Assembly (NCBI GenBank): GCA_014621425.1
Contig: JAANBB010000016.1
Coordinates: 186,001 to 250,000 of the forward strand
From: Cylindrodendrum hubeiense
Lineage: Eukaryota; Ascomycota; Sordariomycetes; Hypocreales; Nectriaceae
DNA length: 64,000 bases
Direction of reading: 5' to 3'
The notes beneath the pieces were generated by a model that was given only the letters and a program-made list of their open reading frames with translations, was not told where the DNA came from and searched no databases. The first letter of the stretch is position 1. Every line of letters begins with the position of its first letter. The position numbers and the translations under genes were made by a program. Of the stretch, positions 53,762-64,000 are shown in pieces.

Positions 53762-55665
53762 TCAATAAAGATATCGGAAATCCACATTCTTTCCATCGGT
53801 TTCATCAGATATCTCATTGCCCCCGAGTCCATCCTGTAAAGATATCCTTGTTTGTTGCAGCCCGTCACGGCGTCGGTTTTCTGCTATCAGGGAGACTCGT
53901 AGAACCAACATTGTTAGTGTCGCAAGTCCAAAGCAAATGGTGGTTGCCAAAAAGCCGCTCTGCAGTTCATGTTGTCAGTACAGTTCATTCCCCAGTTACA
54001 AGCATTACCAGAATGCTTCAGGCTCAACTCACCGCGTATTCTGGCGCTTCATTTGGGAAGAAGAGGAATGGTCCGATTATGTTGCCTATGGTGTATGCCA
54101 TGAACATCATCGCCGAGGCGACGCTCTTCTTGGTAAAACCAGCGACGTTGGAGGAGATCATTGAAAGGCAAATGGGAAACCCAGCAGCAAAGGCTACGAA
54201 CAACCAGAGCCCGACTAACTGACTGCCTCGGTTAGGGCCGTAACGAACCAACAGTGAACCCATCAAACTGGTATGTCTGGTTAGCTTCAATTGAAGCAAA
54301 AGCGGAATTAACTCCTACTAACCTGATCAGACCAAGAGCCGACCCAACAGTAGTTCTGCAACCATTGAACCGACTACACAGATAACTCGAACCAATGAGG
54401 AAAAGGGCGAGTATTGCGCCCATCGGAATGTTAAGCAGATAGACTTGAAACCTCGTAAAGCCAAAGCCAGCCATGACGAGGCTACTGAACTACTCCAGTG
54501 TCAGGTACAAGGAGGAAATTATGCGAAAAGAGATCATACCGTTGTATAAGCTCCGTTTGGAATACTAGACACGAATTGGTACAGCATTAGTAGCAACACG
54601 TTGCGATCAGTTACGACCTCGCGGACTTGTTCCCACTTGAATGTATTATTTTTCATGCCGGTATTGTTGCTTCGAATTCGGTCTACAGCTTCGATGCGCT
54701 GGTCCTCGTTCAGGAATCGTGCTTTCTCAGGGGTGTCTGGTAAGAAAATGACAAGAACGACAGCCCAAACGAGGGTAATTAGGCCAAAAATGATAAATAG
54801 CCACTGTATGATCCAGGTCAGCGAAGAGCATTAGTTGTCAGGGAAAGCACTGCCGTACTCTCCAAGGATTAAGGGCTCCTGCGACGTGTGTGATCCCAAA
54901 CGCAAGCAGACCTCCAAACATAGTCGCGATAGCGTTGCCAAGGAACCAGATACCGTGTCGAAGTGGCTGCTCCTCGCGTCTGTACCACATTCCGGTGATC
55001 AAAGAGAAACCGGGCGATATAGATGCCTCTGCGGCACCGAGAAAGAATCGTGCGATCAATAGGCCTCTGAAGTCCTGCACTGCAGCATGGCAGATCAAGA
55101 CGACGGCCCACACAAGGCTTGGAGTGGAATTAGGACCTGGCTACTAGTCTTGGCGAGCTGCAGGACTCACCTTGTGGCAGCCAAATATTTCCCCAGCGGA
55201 AACCGGACCATCAAGAAGGACGCTGGGTAGCTGAAGGCGAGATAGCCAAAGTAAAACACGCTACTACACCAGCTATATCTGGACCCGACCAAATCCTAAG
55301 CATTGTCAATTGATAGATTCTTAGAGGCTCTTCCTAGTAATGGAGAGTTGACATACTAGGTCGTCAATGATCCCCATGATGGAAGCAAAATTTAGAGACT
55401 GCTTGTCGAGGAACTGTAGCATGTACGAAACGAGAAGTAATGGCATCAGGCTAATTATATATCCGTTAACAGTCAACAACTTGAGCCCAGAGACGCTCGA
55501 GACTTACCAACGATCAATTCTCTTCAACGTTTGTCGACTGCGATAAGTCTCGCTTGAAGCTTCCTCGGCGGCGAGGTCAAAACCTCGCAGGCTAACCATT
55601 TCGCCTACCTTGGGCAAGGGCTCGTCATTGGTGAATGTGCCTTTTTCCATTTCTTTAGTTGTCAT
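53762..55665 (-). CDS. MFS transporter, anion:cation symporter (DAL5/TNA1-like), eight exons
   Basis: Exons, on the minus strand: 55665-55508, 55450-55357, 55295-55171, 55117-54859, 54803-54540, 54489-54323, 54267-54033 and 53959-53762; 499 residues, all phases closing. The N-terminus is cytosolic, then L-M-P-L-L-L-V-S-Y-M-L-Q-F-L-D-K near 54 starts helix 1. Other family marks are F-Y-F-G-Y-L-A-F-S-Y-P-A near 100, R-F-F-L-G-A-A-E-A-S near 146, G-M-W-Y-R-R-E-E-Q-P-L-R near 165, and the second half with N-I-I-G-P-F-L-F near 420. These fit the allantoate/nicotinate permease (ACS) group that imports small carboxylates. It lies next to the amidohydrolase, which fits substrate uptake for that enzyme. 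Confidence 0.88.
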
Positions 55666-56526
55666 AATGGGAGTGCAGTAAAATTAGAAGGAGATCGATA
55701 TTAGGTATCAAGAGGCCAGATTGTGTCATTGACAGGATGAGAGAACAGACGAAGGGATACAACCCTTATTATATGGACGACGTTATCGGAGCAGAATGTC
55801 AACCGACCCAAAATGCCATGGGGAGAGGGATACTACCGTCATCATGATAAGCTACATGATGGACATTCGGTAATATTTGTGCGGGGGTGGACCAGGACAA
55901 CTGAGTTCGCCGCCTCGCTCCACCCAAGCCTGATAGCTGCGATGTCTAGTCTTTGTGGTCCGGCAAGACAAGCATGTTGATTGGCTACATCGGCAATCGA
56001 GGCCACTACCTGGAGTCATGCTAGCGCCAGTCTAGCTAATTCCATAACAGAGGCCTTCCGGTTGGACAGCTCGGCAAACTAAACATCGGCAAGCCCGCTG
56101 TGCTGGTCAGTTCATATCCCAGGCATTCTCTGAAGTGCGGGGAAATGATAGTCTCGGTTCAGGCCGCAGCAGGGGCGGTAACGCGTTGAATTGCTAGAGG
56201 ATCTGAAATGGTGGATTAAAAGCGCCATCGATATATTCTGAACGGAACTGTTTGACCGAAAGGAGAGAGTATTGCTAATAAGCTCTTTCAATCATCGCGT
56301 AAGGTATCTAAAGTCTGCGGCAACGGTGATGTTTTTAACCCACAGGCGCAGCACATAAACTATTGGGAGGCTTCATGTCATGCTTCAACTAACTGCAGGC
56401 GAGGTTTATCATGAAAACTAAGTAGACGAATAATGGGAAAGTTGGAAAATACCGCTGGTATAGAACATTTAAGTGATTCCGTGATTTTTTTCCTGGTAGA
56501 AATTTCTTGTCTAATATTATCGCCTA
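55666..56526. other. Intergenic between transporter and amidohydrolase
   Basis: Promoter space of the transporter (its 5' end is at 55665), then the 3' flank of the amidohydrolase gene. No gene. Confidence 0.5.
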
Positions 56527-57932
56527 CTAAAGTCTCGCAGCCATCGGCTTAATATCCTTCCAGAACTCGTCCCAAGCCTTGTCTGACAAGCTCTTAGACA
56601 ACAGCACGCCGCAGGCCGTTGCTGCCAGCCCTTTACTACAATCCAACGCATTTTCCAATGCCTCACCTGTAGCTGCAGCGGCGGCAAACTGCGAAGTATG
56701 GGGTTGAATGGTAGGGTCATCAGTTCCAACAGAAAACATGGGATGAATACCAGGTACGCAGAAGGTGACGTTTCCTTGTGAGTTGTTAGTTACTGTTTAC
56801 AAGACCTGACATTTGTCACTCACCCATGTCTGTTGAAGCTCCCATTGGCGGTTGATCGGCACCATCGAGATATATTCTGCCAAATGCCTTCATGTGTCTC
56901 GTGAATTCGCTTGCGATGGTCTGGTTAGGGCGGAGCTCCTTGTAGTCCTCGTTTCTGCAGCCAATGTTAGATTGCTAGATTACCAATGCTGTCCAGTGTT
57001 ATCATGCACTTACGACTGCCAGTTACAGGAGACTTGGCACCCTGTTCCTGTTGCTCCAGCTTCAAAGCATGCTTCCACTTTGTTAGAAAGGTCTTGGATT
57101 CCCTCAGTAGTGGTGTCCCTGAGATAATACTCAAGGCTCGTGGAATCTGGGATAATATTCGGTTCTGCACCTCCATGTCGAATAACCCCATGCACTCGTG
57201 CCGTTGGGGGCAATTGCTGTCTTAAAAGAGAGATATTAACGTATGATGACACGATAGCGTCGAGGGCATTCTTCCCATGCCATGGACTCATCCCTGCATG
57301 GGCATTTTGGCCACTAAACGTTGCCTTTACCTGCCTCCGAGCACTTGAGCGGGCTGCAGAGACTCCATGGACGTATTGCGCCCCGTCCGGAGATATGCGT
57401 CCCGTCGGATGCGCCATCAGGCAAGCATCAACACCTTCGTAAGCCCCAGCCTGAATCAGGCGAACTTTGCCACCACCTCCTTCTTCAGCTGGTGTTCCAA
57501 GCAACTTAACTCGCCCTTCAAATTGATAATGGCGGATTGCTTCCGCAGTTGCGAGAAATGCGGCGATGGAACTCGTTGCGATCAAATTGTGTCCACAGGC
57601 ATGGCCCAGCCCAGGGAGGGCGTCATACTCAGCATTGAAGACGACCAATTTGCCACCAGTGCCGAATTCGACTTCAAATGATGTCTCGAGACCATACGCA
57701 TGTCTTTCAACGTTGTACTCTAGTTGCTCCAAGAGATCGCAGATATTATCGTGAGCTTTAAATTCGTGGTAGTTGAGCTCGGGATTTTCATGGATCTGCC
57801 AACTATATTAGCCTTGTCAAGCGCACCCAACAGTTGGGTGATTACTTTTGCACATATTGTAGCCAGATCATGCTTATGATGGGTGATTGATGTGGAAATT
57901 CCATCGTATAATTTCTGAACTGAAAGCTCCAT
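56527..57932 (-). CDS. M20-family metallopeptidase / amidohydrolase (ACY1L2/AbgB-like), four exons
   Basis: Exons, on the minus strand: 57932-57846, 57795-57014, 56954-56824 and 56774-56527; 415 residues. Splicing gives I-H-E-N-P-E-L-N-Y-H-E-F at residue 30. The metal and catalytic residues of the family are in place: D-A-L-P-G-L-G-H-A-C-G-H-N near 80, P-A-E-E-G-G-G-G-K near 128, A-C-L-M-A-H-P near 148, and the C-terminal His in T-I-Q-P-H-T-S-Q-F near 362. The dimerisation part starts R-R-Q-V-K-A-T-F-S-G near 172. Relatives hydrolyse amide bonds of acylated amino acids, dipeptides or aminobenzoyl-glutamate in the cytosol. It sits between an ACS transporter and a dedicated-looking regulator, consistent with degrading an imported amide. 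Confidence 0.87.
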
Positions 57933-58545
57933 TTCGAAGAATATTAAATTAGCTCTGAGTTCGATGATTCGCAGTGTGAAGGAAGGATCTTCAGTGACTC
58001 TCGTTGCCCGAATCTGAAAAATTGTGCACACTGAATTTTAGGTTGCCTTTCGGCCTATATATACAGACAGTAGGCAGCCTGGTGGATCAATACCGCAGAC
58101 CAAGCATCCTTCTTTGTTCTTTCAGCCGTCTGTTCCGCATCTCGGAGCTTGGAGCCGGGAAGCACGACGCACGAAATGCAGCAATGTGCTAGAGCTAATT
58201 GGACAAATGTGGTTGAGTCTGTATGGATCCGATCGGCTACTGGAACCAATGGGCAGCGAGAACTCCTGTGTCGATGAAAGCCTCCACCAGGAATTTGCCG
58301 AGATGGCCACTCATGGGCTGCGGGACTTATCTGCGGGGTCGGGTAGCTTTTCCTAATTCGGTGTCTGTGGCGATCTTGTCTCTGCAGTCACGAAACTGCC
58401 GAGCGGACCAGTCGGCTCCTGAGCATCGCTACTTGAGTCCCCCACACCCTTCATTGAGGCCCCGTTGCCGAGTCATCCTGCTAGGTACGCGAGTGAGCTT
58501 CCAACTACTCATCGTTCAAGAATCCCTCCGCGTTAGGTATCGCAT
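57933..58545. other. Divergent promoter of amidohydrolase and Zn(II)2Cys6 regulator
   Basis: A 613-bp gap between two starts that point away from each other. This arrangement allows one regulator to control itself and the catabolic gene. No gene seen inside. Confidence 0.45.
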
Positions 58546-60332
58546 ATGTCAAACACGCCCCAGTCGTCAATCCACCGCAAAGTACGGTCAAAAAATGGTA
58601 CATCTCTGGCACCTTACAAATCCATGGGTGGGTTGGCATGAGCCACCGGCTGACATGGGTCCGCAGGCTGCTTGACTTGTCGTGTCCGCAAAGTCAAATG
58701 TGACGAGCGGCGACCTGTATGCCAACGATGTGCCAATAGTTCTATGGGATGCGACTGGCTAGAGCCTGGGCGGTCACTGAGCTCAAGGGGGCCTCGAAGC
58801 CCGAAGAAATCGACCCCCAGGCCCATCTCTCAGCGTCCCCTCGCTCCATTGCCAACTGTGGAGACAGATGGGTCGTATGGTGACACTTCAGAGCACGACA
58901 ACAACTCTGAGGTTTCGATAAGCTTGACATCCGCTCACCAGACGTGTATCGAGGCTCAAAATTCATCATCGCCACGGCCAGCACTTTCCACAAGCCACAT
59001 CCCTCTCTCCAACTCACTCCACTTAAGTGCCTCCGACCAAGCAGCGTTTTTATCTGTTCCAGAGTCAATTTTGGTACTTTCCTATGGCAAACTTTGGAAA
59101 TGGAGCTGTTTCTCCTACATCTATACGAATATTGCAAGTCAATACTCTGGTGTAATGAGGAGCTTCATCGCCGTCGTGTCTATGGAGCTGCGATCTCGAG
59201 AGATACTTGCAGTCCGAGACGGGAAAGGTTTTGAGCGGTCTCTGGAGAGCGCACAACACATTGAGGCTGCCGCAGGTGTGCATTATACCGCAGCCTTGAA
59301 GGATCTATCTGCTCTTCTGGATCACATTTGCCATTCGGAGGCACGTGGTAGTGATATTGACGCGCTTTTTACAATGTGGTTTCTTATTTTGCGGTATGAG
59401 GCCTATGATTCCGAAAGTAAGGGGGCATCTCTAGTACATCTAGATGGCATTCGGTCCTTCTTGAGACCCTATTTAGAAAAGGGCAGGTATGCTAATGGAG
59501 AGAAATTACCATACATCTCCCAGATAATGTTACTATATATGCTGTAAGTTGCTTCTTCGCGTCAGCATCGTTGGCCACGATTAATCAGTCACAGGTACCT
59601 GGATGCAGACTCCGCTATTGGCAACGTAAACGGCGGGCGGCTCTGTATGGACCTTCTATCTCGAGACGCCGACGATTGTATTTCCCATGAGCACATATTC
59701 CTCAGTGCGAGGTCCATTCTTCCCAAGATTTGGGGTGAGATATATCCCGTATCCGAGCTACTCGATGATCTGGAAAACTATCGACCATTGCGTCTGTTCC
59801 ACTTATGTCAGGCGGCAAAGCTGGAACTTCTGGGCCTAGCAAGATCAGCAATACATAATCCAAATGCTACCGATATGCGAAAGCTATGGGAACATACACA
59901 GAACTTTGGTGATGTATGAAAATCATCACAATTCTGTGGCAGACGGCTGACGATATCTAGGAATTCGCCGACATCCTGATTTTGGCCAAGTCGACACCCA
60001 GCTCCGGTGGTAAGCGACTCATATGGACAGTCTACTCAGCAGCACTAGATTACCACGCCTTGCAGATGCTATTCGCTTGTCTGTACCCGAGAGATGAATC
60101 CAGAATTCAGCTCGACGCAGCCCTGTCACAGATCTTGGCCATTGCATCTAAGGCTCTTGGGGAAGATCCTCTTCAAATCTACCGCTTCATTTGGTCACTT
60201 TCAATCGCTTTTTCCAAGACTCACGGCCACAGCGGTCAGCATTGGTTGGCGGCACAGCTTGATAGGGCCCGGGTCCTCATGCCAAACTTTGACGTTCCCG
60301 ATTTTATGCAGCAGCATAACCTGGCTGCATGA
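58546..60332 (+). CDS. Zn(II)2Cys6 transcription factor, four exons
   Basis: Exons 58546-58597, 58667-59543, 59595-59913 and 59961-60332; 539 residues. The first intron splits the binuclear cluster. Splicing gives N-G-C-L-T-C-R-V-R-K-V-K-C-D-E-R-R-P-V-C followed by Q-R-C-A-N-S-S-M-G-C-D-W, the full C-x2-C-x6-C-x5-C-x2-C-x6-C pattern at residues 19-46. A basic, proline-rich linker (R-S-P-K-K-S-T-P-R-P) follows. The C-terminal part from about 130 has the helical composition of the Fungal_trans_2 type, with no further motif. It is divergent from the amidohydrolase, with its 3' end 115 bp from the convergent monooxygenase gene, so it is the likely local regulator of the block. Confidence 0.88.
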
Positions 60333-60446
60333 TCATCCCACTGAAGTAATCAGTGGCACCTGAATCTATAAATCTATAAAGCTGTAAAATTCAGTACCAT
60401 AACATATGTACATTGTAACACCACGTTGTCGCGTTTTTCGTAAACT

Positions 60447-61613
60447 CTAACTCTTTGTTAAATCCACCTCAAACTTCACGGCGTTTGCATGCCAAGACGC
60501 AACCCATGAAGCTGGCATGAGTTTCATCAAGAGATTTCTCAAATAGAACAAGATTTTACTCTTTGGGATATACATCGAGGCCATATTCCGACTGCGCTGC
60601 TGAAGCTTTTCAATGATTGGTCGAAGTTTTCGCTCATGGTTGTCGAGTGCCTGCGAAATGTCTTTTGTAGCCATCAACTCCTTGCCCAATATCTCGGTAG
60701 AGGCTAAAGCCATGCAAGCTCCTTGGGCAGACATCAGCGTAAGACAGTGTGCTGCATCACCAAGTAGCACGATACGCCCTTTGGACCACTTTGGCAAAGT
60801 GACCATGGTGAGACGGTCCATAATTGGTGAGGAGCCAGACTCTTCTGCGCCATCAATAACATCGGCCACCAACTTCACGCTACCAGCTGTAACGTGACGA
60901 ACGATTTCGAAGTTGTTCTCCTCATCCTTCGGCTTCATCATGTCGTCTCGCCATATATGAAGAGCTGCCACTCGGTCATTTCGCAACGCGTATAGCATGT
61001 CGAGATGGCCTGGGCCGTTGAACGAGACGCAATCGGATTTAAGTACATCCTTTTTTTCGAAGTCGTACGCTGCATACGAGTAGCCGAGGTGTTCTAGGCA
61101 GTCGACATCTTTCCAGGACTCGTTGCGAACGGAAGATCGAATCCCATCTGCTCCAATCAGTAGATCTGCTTCAATGATGTCGCCGCTTTTGACTGTCGCT
61201 TGGATTTTGGAGCCATCGTCATAGAAATGGTCCAGGGTCTCATTAAAGCGAATGGAGGCACTCTCGGGTAAGGCTTTGGCAAGTGTGCGAGCTAGATCAT
61301 CCCGGCACACAGCGAGGCTCTCCACGCCGCCATGCACATCCTTATATCGTATACGTAGCAGCTCACGTCCATTGTTGTCGTTGAACACGTTCTCCTCGAA
61401 TTTGTATGTTAACCCTTCCAAGTCTTTCGCTAGGTTCATACGCATGAGAGTTTCGAGGCCAAGGCCAGAAATGGTGACAAGATAACCCCCATCTCGGAGG
61501 CGTGGGGCTCTTTCAACGATAACAGAGGTCCAGCCGGCTTTATCCAGCCACCAGGCTGCCGAAAGTCCCGATATTCCGGCGCCGATGATCAGGGCCCGGG
61601 GTTTAGTCGCCAT
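60447..61613 (-). CDS. FAD-dependent monooxygenase (group A flavoprotein hydroxylase type)
   Basis: A single exon of 388 residues from M-A-T-K-P-R-A-L. Two upstream in-frame Mets (61649, 61631) would add a 12- or 6-residue extension that the family lacks. The N-terminal A-L-I-I-G-A-G-I-S-G-L-S-A-A is the FAD Rossmann motif, G-A-D-G-I-R-S-S near 155 is the D-G motif, and L-L-G-D-A-A-H-C-L-T near 283 is the second FAD (G-D) motif. This order defines aromatic-type hydroxylases such as salicylate hydroxylase-like and TetX-like enzymes. NAD(P)H-dependent hydroxylation of an aromatic product is expected; the substrate is unknown. It is convergent with the regulator and forms the right edge of the block. 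Confidence 0.88.
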   Translation of the reverse strand: MATKPRALIIGAGISGLSAAWWLDKAGWTSVIVERAPRLRDGGYLVTISGLGLETLMRMNLAKDLEGLTYKFEENVFNDNNGRELLRIRYKDVHGGVESLAVCRDDLARTLAKALPESASIRFNETLDHFYDDGSKIQATVKSGDIIEADLLIGADGIRSSVRNESWKDVDCLEHLGYSYAAYDFEKKDVLKSDCVSFNGPGHLDMLYALRNDRVAALHIWRDDMMKPKDEENNFEIVRHVTAGSVKLVADVIDGAEESGSSPIMDRLTMVTLPKWSKGRIVLLGDAAHCLTLMSAQGACMALASTEILGKELMATKDISQALDNHERKLRPIIEKLQQRSRNMASMYIPKSKILFYLRNLLMKLMPASWVASWHANAVKFEVDLTKS

Positions 61614-62812
61614 TGACCTTCTGTAGCACATGGTAAGTAAAAGGTTCATCAGGCTGGTGGATTGATACTGACAGAATTCGGTTCAAAGTGGACAGAGTGC
61701 AATGTTAATAACGACTCGTAGAAAACAACGCAGTACATCTCAAGAACCACCATTTCTGAAGCCCCGACGTCCCGAGGGTCATTTTAACTTCACATCGGCA
61801 CGCACGATTAGTAATTTATCAAGATGTCCGATACCGGTCTGATCATACGAGCCTGATTGATACCCCGCTTTATTCCGGCGCGATGACAGTATTGGGTCTC
61901 TTTAAAGACAAGCTCACGGGTCTGTGCATTAGCTGAATGGATAGAGTTTGATGAGGTGCCTCTCGACAAACCGCGTTCTGAGGAATGCCAGGATGCCGCC
62001 ATCACCAAGCATAACCACATGTCAGCCAATAATCCCAATTACAATTATTTCTGTCGAATGCAAGATGTAGCACAGATGTGGCCAGGCATTGCGTCGTCCC
62101 AATCAATTATCTGACAACGTGAACCATCCAGGTACAACCACAAGATGCGCTACCAGGATACCCCCCGGCTGCCAAGACAATGTCTACCTGAGTTTGGCCA
62201 GCCCATCTCAAGCCCGTCCACGGGGTCAAGTTTACCCTTGACTGACTCCTCTTTGACCCTTCACTTCATGATGTGAAAGCGCGGTGTAGAGGAAAATGCC
62301 AAGGACGTCGTCAACCAACATAGGCGTCGGCGGGGCCGGTGACGCCCTTTCGGAGACACCAACAGTGAGCTGAGAGATTTGCGGAGTGGATACCACAAAG
62401 GCACATCTTGCTCAGTCCACATCGTCGAGACAGCACAAATTGAAGCACGTAGTAAAGAAAATACATGTCATGACCCTGTATCAAGCCATGTCAATAACAC
62501 ACATTTCCACACATTCCCCGTTATAACACCGCGTAATTATGGGGGTTTTCGCGTAGGGTTCATTTTCATTTAATACATCATACTGTGCAAGATACGGAGT
62601 GTATGACAATGTTGATCTTGAAAGCCCATTTTTATTTAAAAGCGTTGCAAAGGGTATTCAAGATGACGTTCAAAGAATTTGATGAGAAAGTAAAGGTAGG
62701 CCATAATAGGATGCTCAGCGACATCAATAACTCCCTTTATTTATGTCAATGTAGTATAAGTGTCAAGGGTATAGGGTAGGTTAAATGTGGCGTGCCATGA
62801 TCTCGGAGACCA
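61614..62812. other. Intergenic, no gene
   Basis: About 1.2 kb of mixed composition with only short frames. It starts the long promoter region of the regulator at 63683. Confidence 0.5.
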
Positions 62813-62820
62813 TGACGTCA
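62813..62820. promoter_or_regulatory. CRE palindrome TGACGTCA, distal copy
   Basis: A perfect TGACGTCA site, the CREB/ATF-type bZIP element, 870 bp upstream of the ATG at 63683. Confidence 0.55.
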
Positions 62821-63325
62821 GAGCGAGCAATGTATGTCATGGTCTGGTACAGATGTAATGTATAGAATATTAGCTCTGGCTAACAAAATATATTGATTGC
62901 TAACGAACCTATGGGTACTGCCAAAAGGAGATTTTATGCTTGGTACTGCGATGCTTCTCACTGTGTCTCTCCTCCTTTGATTGGTCGTTGGTTATCCAAT
63001 GGCATGACACAGTATAAGTGGGTTTGTGGTTGTGATGGCCTGGTTCCAACATGAGTCGTGACAGCGGCAAGAGCGGGCACGCAGGAGCGTAATCCAGGGC
63101 ATGAAGGTGAGACAGGCGACATACATGGCCTGAACTCAGTGACCGAGGTAACTAATGTCCCTATTTGCTCCAGTCCGGGTTCTTGTTACGCATTTATCCG
63201 CGCCACTGACGGAAAGCCTCCCACCAGCAACCAATTACATGCTCAGAGCCAGTAGTAAGTGGGTCATTTTGTCTAGAAGACTTGACTGTATGCAAAGGTT
63301 GCGTGTTTGGACGAAATCACGAAAA

Positions 63326-63345
63326 TGACGTCAGCTCTGACGTCA
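63326..63345. promoter_or_regulatory. Pair of perfect CRE palindromes TGACGTCA
   Basis: Perfect copies at 63326-63333 and 63338-63345, 12 bp centre to centre, about 340 bp upstream of the regulator's ATG. Together with 62813 this makes three sites in about 530 bp. A bZIP factor of the AtfA/CREB kind would be expected to bind, though this is inferred from the motif alone. Confidence 0.65.
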
Positions 63346-63486
63346 TGCCACGACCCTGTTTGAATATTACTTCAATGCAGCACCCTGCATCAGTAGCACA
63401 CGAGCAATTGAGTGCGAGATTTAGGGCCGCACAAGGCGAAATCTTTTCCTTCTTCACACCTTTCAGTTCCCCACAAAGAGGCACTG

Positions 63487-63511
63487 ATCGTCTCTGATCG
63501 TCTCTGATCTG
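63487..63511 (+). repeat. 10-bp direct repeat
   Basis: GATCGTCTCT occurs twice, followed by a partial third copy GATCTG. Confidence 0.6.
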
Positions 63512-63682
63512 CAGACCCTGCAGCCGACTAAGGCCAAGAGTCGGGCCTTGGCACAAGATAATCCCCGTGTAGCGTCACATATCACGTTGAACCCATCTGG
63601 CAATCCAGATTGACAAATTTACACATCCGACATTCCGGCTTCGGCAACTTCACCGGCTCCACCGTCAAAGCACGGCAACAAC

Positions 63683-64000
63683 ATGCCCCGTGAACAAATA
63701 CCGGCAGCGTGCCAGCGCTGCCGCAAGAAACGAACAAAGGTTTGATTCACCGGACCCGAATTACGACAATCCACCTGTGCTATGCATCAAATCTCATTTC
63801 ATGGGAGCTGACGCATTGAACCCTCTTCTTTGCAGTGCGACGGCCAGAACCCTTGCCGAAGATGCGACAATGTCAGCGAAGACTGCGACTACACGCATAA
63901 TCGATGGGAATCGAAGAGTGAATTGCGATCTGAAATCGAACGACTGAAGAAGATAAATGAGGACCAAGGCCACCTCCTCAAGACTTTTGCTTCGAGTCAA
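63683..64000 (+). CDS. Zn(II)2Cys6 regulator with coiled coil, truncated at the window edge
   Basis: Exon 1 63683-63739 and exon 2 from 63836, running off the window; 74 residues visible. The first intron (GTTTGA...TTGCAG, 96 nt) interrupts the zinc cluster: C-Q-R-C-R-K-K-R-T-K joins C-D-G-Q-N-P-C-R-R-C-D-N-V-S-E-D-C-D-Y to give C-x2-C-x6-C-x5-C-x2-C-x6-C. After it, W-E-S-K-S-E-L-R-S-E-I-E-R-L-K-K-I-N is a short coiled coil for dimerisation, as in Gal4-type factors. The effector region is outside the window. The promoter has three CRE sites. Confidence 0.85.

Overview
The window is from a filamentous ascomycete (Pezizomycotina). Genes are intron-poor to multi-exonic with 45-105 nt GT-AG introns, promoters carry TATA boxes, and the families are typical of moulds: Zn(II)2Cys6 regulators, a LaeA-like methyltransferase, DUF3431, a fungal rhodopsin-type 7TM protein, a CrtC/AttH-like lipocalin and small secreted proteins. 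The first ~9.8 kb is extremely AT-rich, and almost all premature stops are TAA/TAG where CAA/CAG (or TGG) would be expected. This is the footprint of repeat-induced point mutation (RIP). I cannot fix the genus from sequence alone.

Layout. (1) 1-10.1 kb: nested, RIP-mutated transposons. A long minus-strand retroelement-like frame (6690 to beyond the left edge) is split by a 3.8-kb Mutator-like (MULE) DNA transposon at 1934-5708 with 48-bp terminal inverted repeats and an 8-bp (possibly 9-bp) target duplication. To its right lies a minus-strand Ty1/copia gag-protease-integrase relic (9798 to ~7150) with one LTR at 9876-10079. (2) 10-27 kb: gene-poor, with a DUF3431 protein, three to four secreted proteins (two of them a divergent paralogous Cys-rich pair), a small membrane protein, a LINE RNase H fragment and several decayed genes. 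(3) 27-47 kb: an island of tailoring-type enzymes: MBOAT/wax-synthase-like acyltransferase, CrtC-like lipocalin, decayed alpha/beta-hydrolase, NmrA-like reductase, MDR reductase, LaeA-like methyltransferase and SDR. Mixed among them are a 14-cysteine secreted protein, a rhamnogalacturonan acetylesterase and a rhomboid protease. No polyketide synthase, NRPS, terpene cyclase or other backbone enzyme is in the window. (4) 47-53 kb: a zinc-finger regulator whose promoter holds a 32-bp palindromic repeat array, an alpha/beta-hydrolase and a 7TM rhodopsin-like protein. (5) 53.7-61.6 kb: a compact block of an ACS-type MFS transporter, an M20 amidohydrolase, a Zn(II)2Cys6 regulator and an FAD monooxygenase. 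This looks like uptake, hydrolysis and hydroxylation of an amide-type aromatic or conjugated compound under a dedicated regulator. (6) 61.6-64 kb: a long promoter region with three perfect TGACGTCA sites upstream of another Zn(II)2Cys6 regulator cut by the window edge.

Exon structures were built by hand from splice consensus, frame continuity and family motifs. Where all phases close and conserved motifs are restored (LaeA-like, MFS, M20, rhodopsin-like, regulators, RGAE) I trust them. The polytopic protein near 44.2 kb and the HET-like relic near 13.6 kb are unresolved. The most noteworthy items are the nested MULE with exact ends, the frame-preserving RIP, the transporter/amidohydrolase/regulator/monooxygenase block, the operator-like 32-bp array, the triple CRE, and the divergent pair of Cys-rich secreted paralogues.
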